Assembly (NCBI GenBank): GCA_946811185.2
Contig: OX328104.1
Span: forward strand, 52,250,505 to 52,314,504
From: Hippopus hippopus
Taxonomy: Eukaryota; Mollusca; Bivalvia; Cardiida; Cardiidae
DNA length: 64,000 bases
Direction of reading: 5' to 3'
The translations under genes were made by a program, and so were the position numbers. Below are positions 9,874 through 21,017 of this stretch, one piece after another. Numbering within the stretch: position 1 is the stretch's first letter; each line of letters starts with the position of its first letter. The notes below the pieces were generated by a model. That model was not told the origin of the DNA and searched no databases. It was given only the letters and a program-made list of their open reading frames with translations.

Positions 9874-11714
9874 CGAGGGTTGTCCCAGAAATTCGCGAAC
9901 TTTTTCAATAATTCAGAAATTCAACGTCCGATTAAAATAAAACTTACAAGTTAAGTACATACGTTCAATTCCAACAGTTTGGGATCAATTTTACGGATTT
10001 CAAATGTTTATCACCAGGCACGCAGCTATAAAACGCATGCGCGGTAGAGCTAGTCGGCGCACGCCAAATTTGTCCCGTACAAAACTTGTATGGTGGATGT
10101 TTGAACACCATTTATTTCCAATTCCCACAATGCGTATGATATAAAACCTACACTGTCGTCTGCAGCCAATTTTGGCGCGCTAGCATATGCATTTTCATAC
10201 AGTTGACGTCACGCAGTTCGACGTTATGACGTTTTATTCTCTACAGCTGAAATTTAAACCGCATAAAAATGGCGACGTCCACGGAACGTTCGCGCACATA
10301 ACCGTAATAAAATACTGCGTGGAAAGAGGGATGACTCCAATACAAACGAAAAGAGAAATGGAAAAGACGAAGGACTTTGGCAGTGTGTCGCGGACACTTG
10401 TAAACACCTGGCACAAGCGTTTTAAAACGGAACTGGATGTGAATACAACAGAAAATAGAGGCCGACCGAGGAAGAATCAAGCTGCGAAGATGAAAAAAAT
10501 AAAAGACGTTCTTGACGTAGACCGCCGTCAAACAGTACGGGAGATTGCCGACAAGGTAGGAATAAGCAAATCAGCAGTGCAAAGGTTGCTTTCAGATGAA
10601 CTGAGCATGAGCCGCGTCTGTGCACGATGGGTGCCGAGGCTTTTAAGTAACGAGGAGATGTGTAGGCGTGTTTCGACATCAAGAGAGTTTTTGAAGCGAC
10701 ACCAACGAGATCCGAACTTTCTTGATAAAATTATCACCATGGACGAAACGTGGATGCATTATTTTGAGCCTGAGGGGAAGCACCAGTCCAGTGTTTGGAA
10801 ATCTTCAAGCACCCCGCCACCAAAAAAAGCAAGAGTGTCCAAGTCTATGGGAAAGAATTATGTTCATGGTATTCATGGACCGACGGGGAGTCATTCTGGC
10901 GCACGCAGTACGAAAAGGAGAAACTGTGAATGCAGCTTATTACTCAAAGGTAAGCGTAGTTCTATAAAAAATTGAACCATTACCCTTAAAACAATAGTGA
11001 TAAATAATAATAATAATGAAATAATAACATGATGAACAAAAATAAAAATAATGATACCTCTCTTAAAAAAGTGTTTAACAACCGTGTGTTTCAAGTGGTG
11101 CGACGCGATCTGATGCATGCGATCCGGAAAAAGTGACCTGCTATGGCGGACGACATTGAAAAGATAATTTACCACCATGACAACGCCCCCGCCCACACTA
11201 CATCTGAGACCGATCTTGAACTGGCGTTGCTCGGCTTCCAAAGGCTGCCTCACTCGCCGTATTCACCGGACTTGGCACCGCTCGATTTCGTGTACTTCCC
11301 CGCTCTGAAATCACATCTGCGCGGGACACGATTCGGCAGATTAGACGATATTCGAGTCGAGGTGAAAAGGTTCAACAAAAGCTTGGGTCAACGATGGTTT
11401 CAGAGTGTCTTTGACAAGTGGGTCTGTCGTCACAACAAGTGTGTGGAACATGCAGGACGCTACTTTGAGAAGGAGTGACTCACATCTTTGAAATGACGTT
11501 ACGGGTAACATAATGACCTTATTAGCGTGCGCCGACACCCATTTTCTGATGTAACATTTTTATACGTATCTCCGCGAGTTTTACAGATAGCCCGTTGTAA
11601 TTACACCAAAATAAAGGAAAGTGATTCGTGCGCACTACCAACATATTACATTATCAGCGGACGTTGAGTATTTGAGTTATTGAAAAAGTTCACGAATTTC
11701 TGGGACAACCCTCG
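9874..11714 (+). mobile_element. Mariner (DD34D) element with TA duplication
   Basis: The element is 1841 bp. Terminal inverted repeats of about 57 bp start CGAGGGTTGTCCCAGAAATT at both ends and match at roughly 50 positions, read by eye. TA flanks both sides (9872-9873, 11715-11716). It carries one transposase gene that is broken by frameshifts, a stop and a 148-bp insertion. The ends look better kept than the gene, so it may have been mobilised in trans. Confidence 0.95.
10269..11478 (+). pseudogene. Mariner transposase, disrupted
   Basis: The start is taken at ATG 10269, because the peptide after it (MATSTERSRT) joins the downstream frame through a frameshift near 10298. The helix-turn-helix region is followed by WHKRF and by a GRPRK hook-like linker, then the mariner signature WVPRLLS. 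The first catalytic Asp is in MDETW. A second frameshift lies near 10860. An AT-rich block at 10950-11097 interrupts the gene, and a TGA at 11134-11136 stands where Arg is usual. The second Asp is in HHDNAPAHT and the third in YSPDLAPLDF, with 34 residues between them, so the spacing is DD34D. The gene stops at 11478. The encoded enzyme would cut and paste mariner DNA at TA sites; this copy cannot make it. Family call is secure. Confidence 0.92.
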
Positions 11715-11753
11715 TATATTACGCTGAAAACAAGGGAGGTTTTGTGATAAAAT

Positions 11754-12340
11754 GTGATATGCATTTGCTAAAAATCGGCTCGTAAACCTACTTTTGTATC
11801 ATAATTCAAACATATAACTACATATATCTCAATTAAGTAGAATATTCCTTCTTAAGTGTCTCTGTCTCTGTGCCCTTTTTAGGTACATAAAGTAAGTAAA
11901 ATTGGTCCAAAATGGATTTAATGGCCGCGTTTCCTTGGTGTTTCCTTGGCATTTAACAATCGTAATCATTCTGAAAATGTTTCGATGGAGAGAGAGTGTT
12001 CATATAATAACCTGTCATACGGTATAATATAACCACAGTAACGGTATTTATTCCATAAATATAGTCATGTGTAAAAATAGTTAAAATACTTATCAGATAG
12101 TTCATGATAGCTTGGGGTGATAACTGACAAGTGAATCTTTCACTATCATTTAGTAATCTTAGGTCCCTCCTTTCTAAATCAATATTGACCCTCATTTTTT
12201 TGTCGACCTAGCCCATCCCATCAGTTTTTCTACTGAAATAATGGAAGAAGACGTCTTTGAAGTCAAGTTTGTCGAAATTTTCCAATGTTTATCATTTCAT
12301 ACAATCTCGATCCGAACAAGTTTGCCTTAGCGCCATCTTT
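11754..12340. other. No recognised feature
   Basis: AT-rich spacer; the short frames on either strand show no domain. Confidence 0.4.
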
Positions 12341-12344
12341 TTAA

Positions 12345-12568
12345 CCATAACCACACAATCACAAGTTTCCATGACCTTGACGAAGGAGGCTTTTGAACAC
12401 ATTGTGGGAAAAGGAGAAAATGCTGGTGACCAGCATTTTCTCCTTTTCCCACAATGTATTGTACTTTTCGACATGCAGTTTACGATTTTTGAGTCACGTG
12501 TATTTTGTTCTATGTAAATAAATGCTTTTATTGTGGTCAAGTTTAAAATTGTGTTGTGTGGTAAAAAA
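12345..12568. mobile_element. Family-3 TTAA MITE
   Basis: TTAA on both sides (12341-12344, 12569-12572). The central hairpin is the best preserved of the family: acattgtgggaaaaggagaa then aatgctggtgaccagcattt and the complement ctccttttcccacaatgt. Confidence 0.85.
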
Positions 12569-12690
12569 TTTAAGTTTTTCGTCGCACTTGCAGTCTTCCT
12601 AGGCCCTCTCGTGCCTTAAACTTGGTTTTTGAACAAACATTTACGTTGTTTGATTTGTTCATTGTTTGGTAGTTATTCTAGAGTGTTAAA

Positions 12691-12818
12691 AGACTAGTCT
12701 TTATTCAAGATTTTCTAAGTTTGAAAGTAAAACAACTTCTGATCGGCGAAACCATTTGGTTACGCGTTACAAGTTGTGTTACTTTCAAATTTAGAAAGTT
12801 CTGGTGAATATGACTAAT
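12691..12818. repeat. Foldback repeat
   Basis: Inverted arms tctaagtttgaaagtaaaac and gttactttcaaatttagaaa surround a ~30-base loop. Weaker pairing extends outward through tattcaag / ggtgaata. No duplicated target could be assigned. Confidence 0.7.
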
Positions 12819-13788
12819 ACCGTTCTTAAGAATGGTTGGTGAATACATAATCTGTTTTTGCAATCTACGGGTCGTGTAATCTCTGGATACACTCTGGTCA
12901 AAAATAATTTTCCACATGGAAATTGCAGTTGTATTCAGACTGGTAGTTTGTGTCAAAATTTCTGCAGACAGTTCGGTGTAATGCTTAAGGGCTTGGGTGA
13001 AAATTACTGCATAATTCTCTCAAGGTGAAATTTTCCTTTTTTGGTCAAGAAAACAACCATCTCTGTCACAAATTTAGGTGGAAAGACAGTTGCGAGAATT
13101 ATCCGACCGGTGAGCCGCTTCCAAATATTAATATACATGAACATTTGAACTCTTATAAAGCCCATACCTTCTTCATTATCCCCCATTTTAAAAGAGGGTA
13201 AAATCGTCGAGATGAAGTAAAAGGAAAATCGAAGAAACCGGTAATAACAAATTGATAAGGCTCATTTTAGTTTACAGATATTCCGTCTTGAAGAGGAAAG
13301 AAAGATGCGTGCACATATCAGGAAACACACAAAGCGTCAGTTTCAAAGATGGTGTTAACAAGTAGTATTAAACCGAACACGGGGTAAATATGCGCTCTGT
13401 GGCCATTTTTTAATTTCAAAACATCCATTCAGTATGCAAATTTGCTCACACCTCACTGCCAGATTTTGGATCTTTTGATAGGCATAAGTGGGTTTTCTGT
13501 GGTCATCCTATTAATTAGAGCTTCTAAGAAGTAATCAAAGTTCTGGTAACTTTTCTGAAATTATTGTGTGCCCATTTAAAAGCTTGCTTTTATATCTATG
13601 TCGGATTTTTCATAAGGGAGGGCATGGGGATTTAACGTTTTTCCTTCGAAGTTGATGAGAATTGTAAAATGAATGTTATGTGTTACAAAGCATGACAACA
13701 TTTTGTATGCTTGAGTCTATACTGAGATTAGTTTGGTTTGAACAGACGTCTTCGCTATCAAAGCACGTACCTAGAGTTAAATGTATTT
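12819..13788. other. No recognised feature
   Basis: About 970 bases without a convincing gene, hairpin or terminal repeat. Confidence 0.4.
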
Positions 13789-14049
13789 AAGCCGCGCTCT
13801 GTGAAAAGGGGGCTTAATGCATCTGCGAAAAGTTTCGACCTAGGTCAGCCTGCGCAGTCCGCGCAGGCTGACCTGGGCCGAAACTTTTCGCTATTGGTCG
13901 ATTTTCTGCATGTCAAAGGATCAGTCTACCTCATGACTGAGTCGGTTGTTAAAAAAAGTGGCTATTATGGATCCATAAGTATGTGATGGCATTCTTGGTA
14001 TGATGGATTACGGAGATGCATTAAGCCCCCTTTTGCCAGAGCACGGCTC
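13789..14049 (+). mobile_element. Family-2 MITE, near-intact
   Basis: Nearly identical to the copy at 6799-7060, with about four differences. The central palindrome is perfect here over cctgcgcagtccgcgcagg plus longer arms (gtcgg... is body). Terminal repeats are intact. Confidence 0.9.
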
Positions 14050-14211
14050 ATTTTTTTTTTTTTTCTTTTCAGAGCTCCTGTTTGTTTTCAGGCTTGCTTA
14101 GTTTACTTGATGATTATCGTCGAAAAGTATATATTATCTTATTGTCCAAATAATCAATGCAACTCAAATAAGAAAATTCACCGGTAGCCATTTCCGTTTA
14201 AAGGCAAGTGC

Positions 14212-14482
14212 GCCCGCCCGGGTGGCTCAGTGGTGAGCGTGTCGGACTCATGACCTGGTGGTTGTGAGTTCGATACCCGGTTGAGGCGAACTATCTTTCC
14301 GGCGTATTTTCGCCTCTCACCTCTGCTGAAGCATGTGAGAAAAGTAGTCGGTGGCTTTGGAAAGAAAGTTGTGTTAGTACTGGTGTGAGAAAGCCAGGAA
14401 ACACATGTGCGTCACCGACCGCCATGATATGACCTTAGCTGTTAAAGTGGCGTTAAACCCCAATACAACCAATACAACCAAA
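14212..14482 (+). mobile_element. SINE-A with 14-bp target duplication
   Basis: The target duplication ttaaaggcaagtgc is at 14198-14211 and 14483-14496. The head has an A box (tggctcagtgg, 14223-14233) and a B box (gagttcgatacc, 14266-14277), so it is tRNA-derived and would be transcribed by Pol III. The body includes gtgagaaaagtagtcggtgg. The tail is a repeated caatacaacc. It would depend on a LINE for movement. Confidence 0.92.
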
Positions 14483-14496
14483 TTAAAGGCAAGTGC

Positions 14497-14814
14497 AGTG
14501 TAGACTGATTAATTGCTAGATACATTAACATCACTATCAAAATGCAAAATTTACCACTGAAATGATCATCGAAATTCAAGATGATTTTAACAGAGGATTA
14601 TCAGCTGGTTGTGTGATATTAATTATCAATTTAAGTTTTCATTTGCATCACTGTTTCATACTTACTAATTTATCTTTTTTTATCACTTTTCGTTTTCTAC
14701 CTTGTAGCTTTATAATTCTATTAGATTATGTGCCGATATATTTCTATATTGTTACGGGAGACCACTCCTTCATGCATGGCTTCATCCCGATTTAAATACA
14801 TACCTAGCAACTGC
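14497..14814. other. No recognised feature
   Basis: AT-rich spacer between SINEs; nothing identified. Confidence 0.4.
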
Positions 14815-15333
14815 GTGAGGCAGAATTCTCTTTAGCTCAGTGGTTATGGTGTTGGCCTTTTGTCCGGGCGTTCTGGGTTCGAATCCTGCCTGGTCCCTGT
14901 ACTTCTGCCATGCATTTGTTCATTTGTTTCTTTGTTACGGACTTTGTTCGTAAGAATATATTCTGTATTGTTGCCAGCAATACCTGTATCTATGTTGCCA
15001 CTCGGGTCTAAAGACCTTCTGGATTTGGTTGGTTGGTTGTATTGGGGTTTAACGCCACTTTAACAGCTAAGGTCATATCATGGCGGTCGGTGACGCACAT
15101 GTGTTTCCTGGCTTTCTCACACCAGTACTAACACAACTTTCTTTCCAAAGCCACCGACTACTTTTCTCACATGCTTCAGCAGAGGTGAAAGGCGAAAATA
15201 CGCCGGAAAGAAAGTTCGCCTCAACCGGGTATCGAGCTCACAACCACCAGGTCATGAGTCCGACACGCTCACCACTGAGCCACCCGGGCGGGGCTTCTGG
15301 ATTTGGAAATGAATAAAACTTGAAAACTTGAAA
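14815..15333 (+). mobile_element. tRNA-derived SINE-B, split by SINE-A
   Basis: The head has an A box tagctcagtgg (14833-14843) and a B box ggttcgaatcc (14876-14886). The body is unlike SINE-A and ends in aaaacttgaaaacttgaaac. A minus-strand SINE-A interrupts it at 15029-15293. Confidence 0.8.
15029..15293 (-). mobile_element. SINE-A nested in SINE-B
   Basis: The 13-bp duplication cttctggatttgg lies at 15016-15028 and 15294-15306. The minus strand reads the same head, body and caatacaacc-type tail as the copy at 14212, with only a few differences. Confidence 0.92.
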
Positions 15334-15345
15334 CTATTAAAAAAA

Positions 15346-15434
15346 CTGTCACTAGAATGGGTGTGATGCGGTTGAAAAAACGAGTCTGAAGAACAAGTGT
15401 TTTAACTGCATCAAACCCCGTTTGAGTGACAGAT
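15346..15434. repeat. Foldback repeat
   Basis: The outer arms actgtcact and agtgacag, and inner arms gtgatgcggtt and aactgcatca, are inverted. A second, perfect 13-bp inverted repeat actagtgatgata / tatcatcactagt lies downstream at about 15586-15618. Confidence 0.7.
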
Positions 15435-15915
15435 TTTTAAGAGCACACACAACAGGTTGATTATCCTATTTATTATATTCCTAATTCGCCCTTTTTTTTT
15501 ATGCTAAAATTATCAAGAATGCTACAAAATGAGCAATATAGGGAAAAAAAGTAGTTCCGGCGAACATTCTAAAACTATATCGTTACTAGTGATGATACCA
15601 TGTTTATCATCACTAGTGGTATTATTCACTGTGAAATTCAAGTAATTCACCGATAAGAATATTACAAAGTTTCTTATATTGTAATGTTCCTTTAATGTGG
15701 ACATTCAGTTAACACCAATCGCAATGGCTGTCACGAAAAGGAAGTCCGATAAAATCTCAACAGACTTGAAATTTCAAATATAGAAGCAAGATTTTCATGA
15801 TGTATTGTAATTGTTATGATTCAGTTTTAAGTATCCTGTTGTTCGGTTATTCTGGATGTAGTAACTTAGATCAAATAAATTTTTTAGATATATCATAATC
15901 GTTTGCAATGGTGAC
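15435..15915. other. No gene; one short palindrome
   Basis: Apart from the 13-bp perfect inverted repeat at about 15586-15618 nothing is identified. Confidence 0.4.
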
Positions 15916-16078
15916 TTAACCCCTAGACTGCTAAGCCAGACTCACTGACCTTTTGCGGACAGGGTAGATCAAGATCAGACTGGAACGTGCAGTCTGATCT
16001 TTGATCTTCGCTGTCCAATAAGGGGATATATTTCCTCCAAAAATACCTTTCAAAATGCAATAATTCAATATTAGTTTT
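15916..16078 (-). mobile_element. Family-1 MITE, partial
   Basis: Starts TTAACCCCTAGACTGCTAAG, carries the palindrome tagatcaagatcagactgga / cagtctgatctttgatcttc, then loses similarity before a clear second end. Confidence 0.7.
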
Positions 16079-16409
16079 TTTTTTCATGAACATTGGCGAG
16101 TTCTGATTGGCTGAAAAAATTTTTTCATAGCTCCATGAAAAAAAAAAAAAAATCAGCAGTGCCGGAACTACTTTTGCAGTAAAACTAATGTAAACAAATA
16201 TGTATAGAGATTTCATAATGTTTTTTCGTTCTGATTTTATGTCGAGTCCGAAGTTCAAATTGCTAGCTGAATTATTTTCTCTGAATAGATCTACTGAAAA
16301 AAAGAATATCCAACAGAAAATTCAAATTATTTTCTGCACAAAAATATAAAGTTTATATATATTATAAACTTCTTTTCACAGAGCGAGAGCGTATATATAT
16401 ATAATAAAT

Positions 16410-16525
16410 GAGCCACGCTCTGTGAAAAGAAGTTTAATGCATCTGCAAACAGCATCGGCCCATGCTAGCCTGCGCAGTCCGCTCAGACTGATATGGGTCG
16501 AAACTACTTGTTATTTGTACATTGG
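16410..16525 (+). mobile_element. Family-2 MITE, truncated
   Basis: Left end gagccacgctctgtgaaaag and the degraded palindrome gctagcctgcgcagtccgct are present; the sequence leaves the family near gttatttgtac. Confidence 0.75.
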
Positions 16526-16599
16526 TAAAGTTTCTGACTCGACGAAATCGGAAATATTTACAGAAGACAACTTAATGTTGCTCAAATAATAAATTCTGT

Positions 16600-17236
16600 C
16601 ATTGATAGGTTAGAAAACATTGTGGAAAGAAACAGAAAATGCTGGCTACCGGCATTTGCTCCTTTTCACACAATGTTTTTAACAGCCTTTTCTTTCAAGG
16701 TCGTTTGGGATTATGTGGTAAAGGGTTAGAGAGATATAACCTGTAAAAAACGACTTATCTACCTGCCAATTCGAGCCAGCCAAGCAATCCGAAAACATTT
16801 ACAGGAAGTTCAATCCTTTGCCAAACAATCCGAGATTTAACGACCTGAACTCCTACAAGACGACAAAATTTTGGACTGGTCCTAATTCAAAGCATTTGCA
16901 GACAACAAATTGATTGTAACGATACTGATGGGATTTGTCTTGGAAAGGACAGAAGACAAAGGAGATAATTCTGGTAACCAGCATTTTCTCACAATGCTTT
17001 CAAAATGTCAGGGTTCTTAAAACACGGGACTGTGTAGTTAGTGCTTAAGAAAAAAGTTATTTGAAAATATTGTGACAAATTGAGAAAATGCTAGTAACAA
17101 GCATTGTCTCCTTTCCCCACAATGTTTTTTACCCTCGAACGGACAATTCCAAAATACCAACCGTCTTATTCTGTTGTCTGTATTATGCTTTTATTTTCGA
17201 AAGGTCTAACATTTTTGCCGTGTGTTAAAGAGTTAA
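16600..17236. mobile_element. Cluster of three family-3 MITEs
   Basis: Three family-3 hairpins lie in a row, at about 16600-16732, 16812-17010 and 17025-17236. Each shows an aaaatgctgg / ccagcatttt-like centre, and body or end motifs such as gactggtcctaattcaaagc and ctttgccaaacaatcc. Edges are diverged. Confidence 0.7.
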
Positions 17237-17819
17237 CAAGTACACATATAATATATCGAGAGTGGGCGAATATTTCACGATACATTCTTACAGCTAGAGA
17301 GAAAAAACCCAGTTAAAACTTGAAAGTATGCATAATAGCTCAGCTGTGTAAACACAGATAAATTACTTATGTATATGGTATAAGGGATAGAAAAACTCAA
17401 GGGACTTGTCCTCACTCTGAAACCGGAAACGACAACAGCGATTCCTTTGGAGGCCTCCTAAACATGAAATACATTTTCCATCTGTCGAAATCTGTGCAGT
17501 CTTGCAGCCATCAGGGGCAACATTTGGCATGAAGATATAAGAAAGATTATAGCTTCATAAAATAAGGATGAAATCGTTTAAAAAACTGCCTGAAAACTGC
17601 CTGAAAACGATTAAAGATACATCTTTAAAGAAATGTCAATCATACTTTTACTAAGCCCTGGTCTGTGGAACTATGTCGACATTCACATACCTTTTCAGCT
17701 GTACCAAACGACAGAAGTATTTCCGTAAATGTCGTTTCTTGTCAACAATATTTGCAGTGAACTATCGTCTGTGGAAGTATAACGTCGTTTTCTGCACAGC
17801 TCCCTTAGGACACTCAGAT
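17237..17819. other. No recognised feature
   Basis: AT-rich spacer; no supported gene. Confidence 0.4.
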
Positions 17820-18060
17820 ACCTTTTTCAGTCTTAGCACTTTGCCAACGACAAAAGTTAGTATATATACAAATTAAAAGCGTTTACAGGCGACAAATAAA
17901 ATTTGACCTAAATATTGAATGTACCTTTGAAAGGTAGAAAACTTTTTTGTGAAAAGGAGAAGATGCTGGTGACAATGATGTTTTCAGAAGCCTGCTCTAT
18001 CAGAATCTGGATTTTCTCTGTAATCAAGGTCGTTACAATCAGGATTGTTTGGTAAAGAGG
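17820..18060. mobile_element. Family-3 MITE, diverged
   Basis: Contains actttgccaacgacaaaagt, gcgtttacaggcgacaaata, a gaaaaggagaagatgctggt centre and ends near ttgtttggtaaagagg. The palindrome is degraded. Confidence 0.65.
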
Positions 18061-18590
18061 TCTGTGCTGGGCTGTCTACATAGAGGTCGATTATTATTCC
18101 CAAATCACCACTCAACACACATTACTTGTAAACTTTTGAAGCTCAGGAAATTTGAATCAGTCAGATCTTAGAATTTCGTTATCTAGAGACTGTTAAAACA
18201 TAATGCACTTGTAATATAGTGGCATTATCAACACTTTGCCTTCCTACACAAACTCGCCGCAGGCGACTTTGAAAGTACTTTTGTAAACATGTGGATAATA
18301 AAGGATACATTTACTACGGTTTAATTCATGGAATAGATTATGAAAATTTGTGAAATAAAAGTATGGTTTCCTACATGAAAATTGCTTTTGACAATGTCTA
18401 CGTTTTTTTTCCGCAGTATTTTCCGGTACTATGTTTTTGAACAGAAGAAAGTTACACCTGCATGGGTTAAAGTGAGATAAAAATGGGATATAGAATCAAC
18501 AGCATTATGTTTCAATCTAAGACATCATTTTTGTACAGACAACTGGTAGTTTTGAAATAGCATGAGAATCAAGCCAAACAACTCGCGAAA
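18061..18590. other. No recognised feature
   Basis: AT-rich; nothing identified. Confidence 0.4.
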
Positions 18591-18799
18591 TTAACCCTTA
18601 TCCGGCTAAATAAGTGGAATGAAACTTTCAAGCCTAGAGTAAAAACCTAAATTTTGTTACTGAACGGGTACTTTTGGTAAAAAGAAATTTTATCGGACAG
18701 AGTAGATCATAGATCGGAATGCACGTTCTCTGCAGTATAATCTTGATATACACTGTCTACAAAAGGTCCTCGAGTCGCGCTTGGCAGCCTTATGATTAA
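18591..18799 (+). mobile_element. Family-1 TTAA MITE, eroded
   Basis: TTAACCCTTATCCGGCTAAA start and gcgcttggcagccttatgaTTAA end are clear. The palindrome arms have many changes (gatcggaatgcacg / ctgcagtataatcttgatat), so this copy is old. Confidence 0.8.
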
Positions 18800-19309
18800 A
18801 CGAGATATTACTTTATTTTTGCTCGCTATGCTCTACACAACATCCATCCTTGAATTTTTCCCAAAACTAGTGGAATTCATAGATTTTGGTCGTTAAGTTA
18901 TTTTGGGATTTTAACAATTTTACGTTCAACGGAATCAGCATAAAAAAATATCGCGACCTGTCACCCACGCTTGAGATTATCCACAGCTTGTGATTGTGCA
19001 ACAGGATAATTTATTATACTGCAAAGAAATTTCTCGCGATGTGATTGGATAATATGCCCCGTACATATATTCATGTACACTAGCAAAATCCACGTAAAGG
19101 CAGTTTCCCTTTTGGGAGCCCCGTATACATACATGTAACTACACTTTCAACACAACATCCAAAATGGCGGCGTCGATCGATATGTGCCGCCCACTAGATA
19201 AACATACTGAGTAGCCTGCTCCGTATTATTACTAGTTTCCCTTGATGGTTGTCATTAAAGCGGAAATAACTGATTATTTTTTTAAAATAAATAAATATAG
19301 TTACATGTA
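18800..19309. other. No recognised feature
   Basis: Nothing identified; an aaaatggcggc motif at about 19160 resembles animal start-site sequences but no open frame follows it. Confidence 0.35.
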
Positions 19310-19690
19310 CAGGGTGATTCATAATATCTGATACAGTATAAATCTGTAATACCTTTTTTCTGCCAGCACATACCTTGTTATAATTTATATCATAATATTC
19401 TACGAAAATTACAGTTTTGTTTGATATACAATTTTAAGTACTTCAAATACTTAAAAGTTACATAAAACAGGTCAAACTTTTCCCACAACATTTACATGAT
19501 ATGCTATATGACCTTGATTCTGGACTATTGCGACGTAAAGCCTCTTTTGAAAGTTTGCTATCACCGATGCACTCATTTCTGGAGTTATTTTTCTCATTTC
19601 TCGACGAATAGCCTTGGAGTTGTTTAAATCTATGTTTATATCAATACACTTCGAATGCTTATCGCAGTGACACAAGCAGGTTCATCCTCC
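19310..19690 (-). mobile_element. Tc1/mariner-type fragment, 3' end
   Basis: A TA followed by cagggtgattcataatatct at 19308 onward looks like a terminal repeat of an IS630/Tc1/mariner-type element. The C-terminal part of a transposase reads toward it on the minus strand. No matching opposite end was found in the window. Confidence 0.55.
19472..19675 (-). pseudogene. C-terminal piece of Tc1/mariner-like transposase
   Basis: The minus-strand frame contains DLNNSKAIRREMRKITPEMS followed by VIANFQKRLYVAIVQNQGHI. This resembles the tail of IS630/Tc1/mariner-type transposases, where a leader of the form L-x-x-AI-R is followed by I-x-P-E-M, a conserved N-F-x-x-R-L segment and an x-G-x-H-I/L terminus. 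Only the last ~60 residues are present. No catalytic Asp is visible, so it is a remnant. It lies between a CAGGGTGATTCA terminal-repeat-like end (19310) and a repeat block with a long hairpin (19691-19998). Family call is from motif memory. Confidence 0.55.
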
Positions 19691-19998
19691 AAACTGCACG
19701 TTTTACCAAGATTTTAGTGACGTCAGTTTTCATTGAATTTGGGCACTCAGAAGGGAAATTCTATATCGTCAGCGTAATCAATTTGTGAGACCATAAACAG
19801 GAAATTTCGCTGAATACACGTTGGAATGGTAAAACTTCGCAATATATTAAATTCGTTGTACGTTCAGGTGGCAGGGGACTTGGAACTTGTTCACGGCTGT
19901 GGCGAATCATGTCACCAACTCGCCTTCGACTCGGGGCGACATGATTTGCCACAGCCGTGAACAAGTTTCCAAATCCCTTACCACCTGACCGTACAATT
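19691..19998 (-). repeat. Hairpin repeat block, copy 1
   Basis: The hairpin at 19856-19998 has arms caggtggcaggggacttgg, aacttgttcacggctgtggc and their complements around a gcc-rich loop. The hairpin and the ~170 bases beside it recur on the plus strand at 53567-53963. Confidence 0.85.
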
Positions 19999-20675
19999 AA
20001 TAATGTACTATTATGGACGGCCGTCACCTCTCCTTACAAAGAAAAAAATTTCCCTCAAATCATTAACTGTGGAATCATGTTCTGATCTTGTATGGTTTCT
20101 TCGTTTTACAAGAATGACAGACCACAAAATGTCACTGGTAGCGAAAAGGGAGCGTGTAGAAATAGATTATAAAGATCACACTTTTTAACATCCAGTGCTT
20201 GTTTCGAGGCACTCATAGCCACAAGATTTTTCTTTTTAACTTTAGACAGCCTTTTAGATGGACGTGGTCCTGGTTAAGCATTTATGAGTACATTTTGTCG
20301 ACCTAAGTGTTAGGTCACCATTTTCAGATATGGTAACTATTCATTACTTTGCCTGTTTATGTTTACTCTATTTTTAGAACAGATCAGAATAGCACAACAC
20401 AAGAAAAGGTAGAACCTCTGTCAGAGACTGGCTCTGTGTACCTTAGACGGTGGTCAACATATGCGCAGAATAAAAAACTTTTGTAGTGAAAGGCTGATAA
20501 CAAAAATTACTCTAATTAGCATTGGGTAGTATCGAAAACATACTTACAATCAATTTACAATAATATGAAGTAAATATACGATTATCTTTTTCATAAGTGT
20601 TGCATTGATCAGTAGAGAAGATGATCGAACAACTTAAATAGCTATAATTATGATTACTATTTGTACTGTTTAATT
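19999..20675. other. No recognised feature
   Basis: No gene, hairpin or terminal repeat identified. Confidence 0.4.
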
Positions 20676-20886
20676 TTAACCCTTAGGCTGCTAAGCGCGA
20701 CTCACTGATCCTTTGCAGACAGTGTAGATCAAGATCAAACTGCACAGAACGTGCAGTCTGATCTTGAATCTACACTGTCCGATAAGGAGATGTTTTCCCC
20801 TGAAAAATAAACTGAAATACCATTATTCAGGTTTTTACTATCGGCTTGAAAGTTTCATTCCAATTTTTTAGCAGCATAAGGGTTAA
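20676..20886 (-). mobile_element. Family-1 TTAA MITE, complete
   Basis: Bounded by TTAACCCTTAGGCTGCTAAG and gcagcataagggTTAA. The palindrome tagatcaagatcaaactgca / cgtgcagtctgatcttgaat is nearly complete. One of the best copies for defining the family. Confidence 0.9.
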
Positions 20887-21017
20887 CAAATCACTTCAAA
20901 TGCCAAATAGGTAAAATAAAGTAGATTTATTATAAATACTGCAAGATGGGTAAAGGATGTCACCAAATGAGTTTGAGTGAACATGAGAATATGTTTACTT
21001 GAAAAACAAATATTAGC

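Larger units (their letters stand above)
9531..11753 (-). repeat. Dispersed repeat R, copy split by mariner
   Basis: Minus-strand copy of the repeat at 4845-5203. The parts are 9531-9871 and 11717-11753. Joining them at the TA gives ggtatattac, the same order as the uninterrupted copy (there gggtatattacac on the minus strand). Confidence 0.85.

Noticed and set aside
14825..14895. Possible tRNA gene (good A and B boxes, gggttcgaatcc arm)
   Set aside because: It continues into a SINE body with a repeated tail, and the acceptor stem does not close well; better explained as a SINE head.
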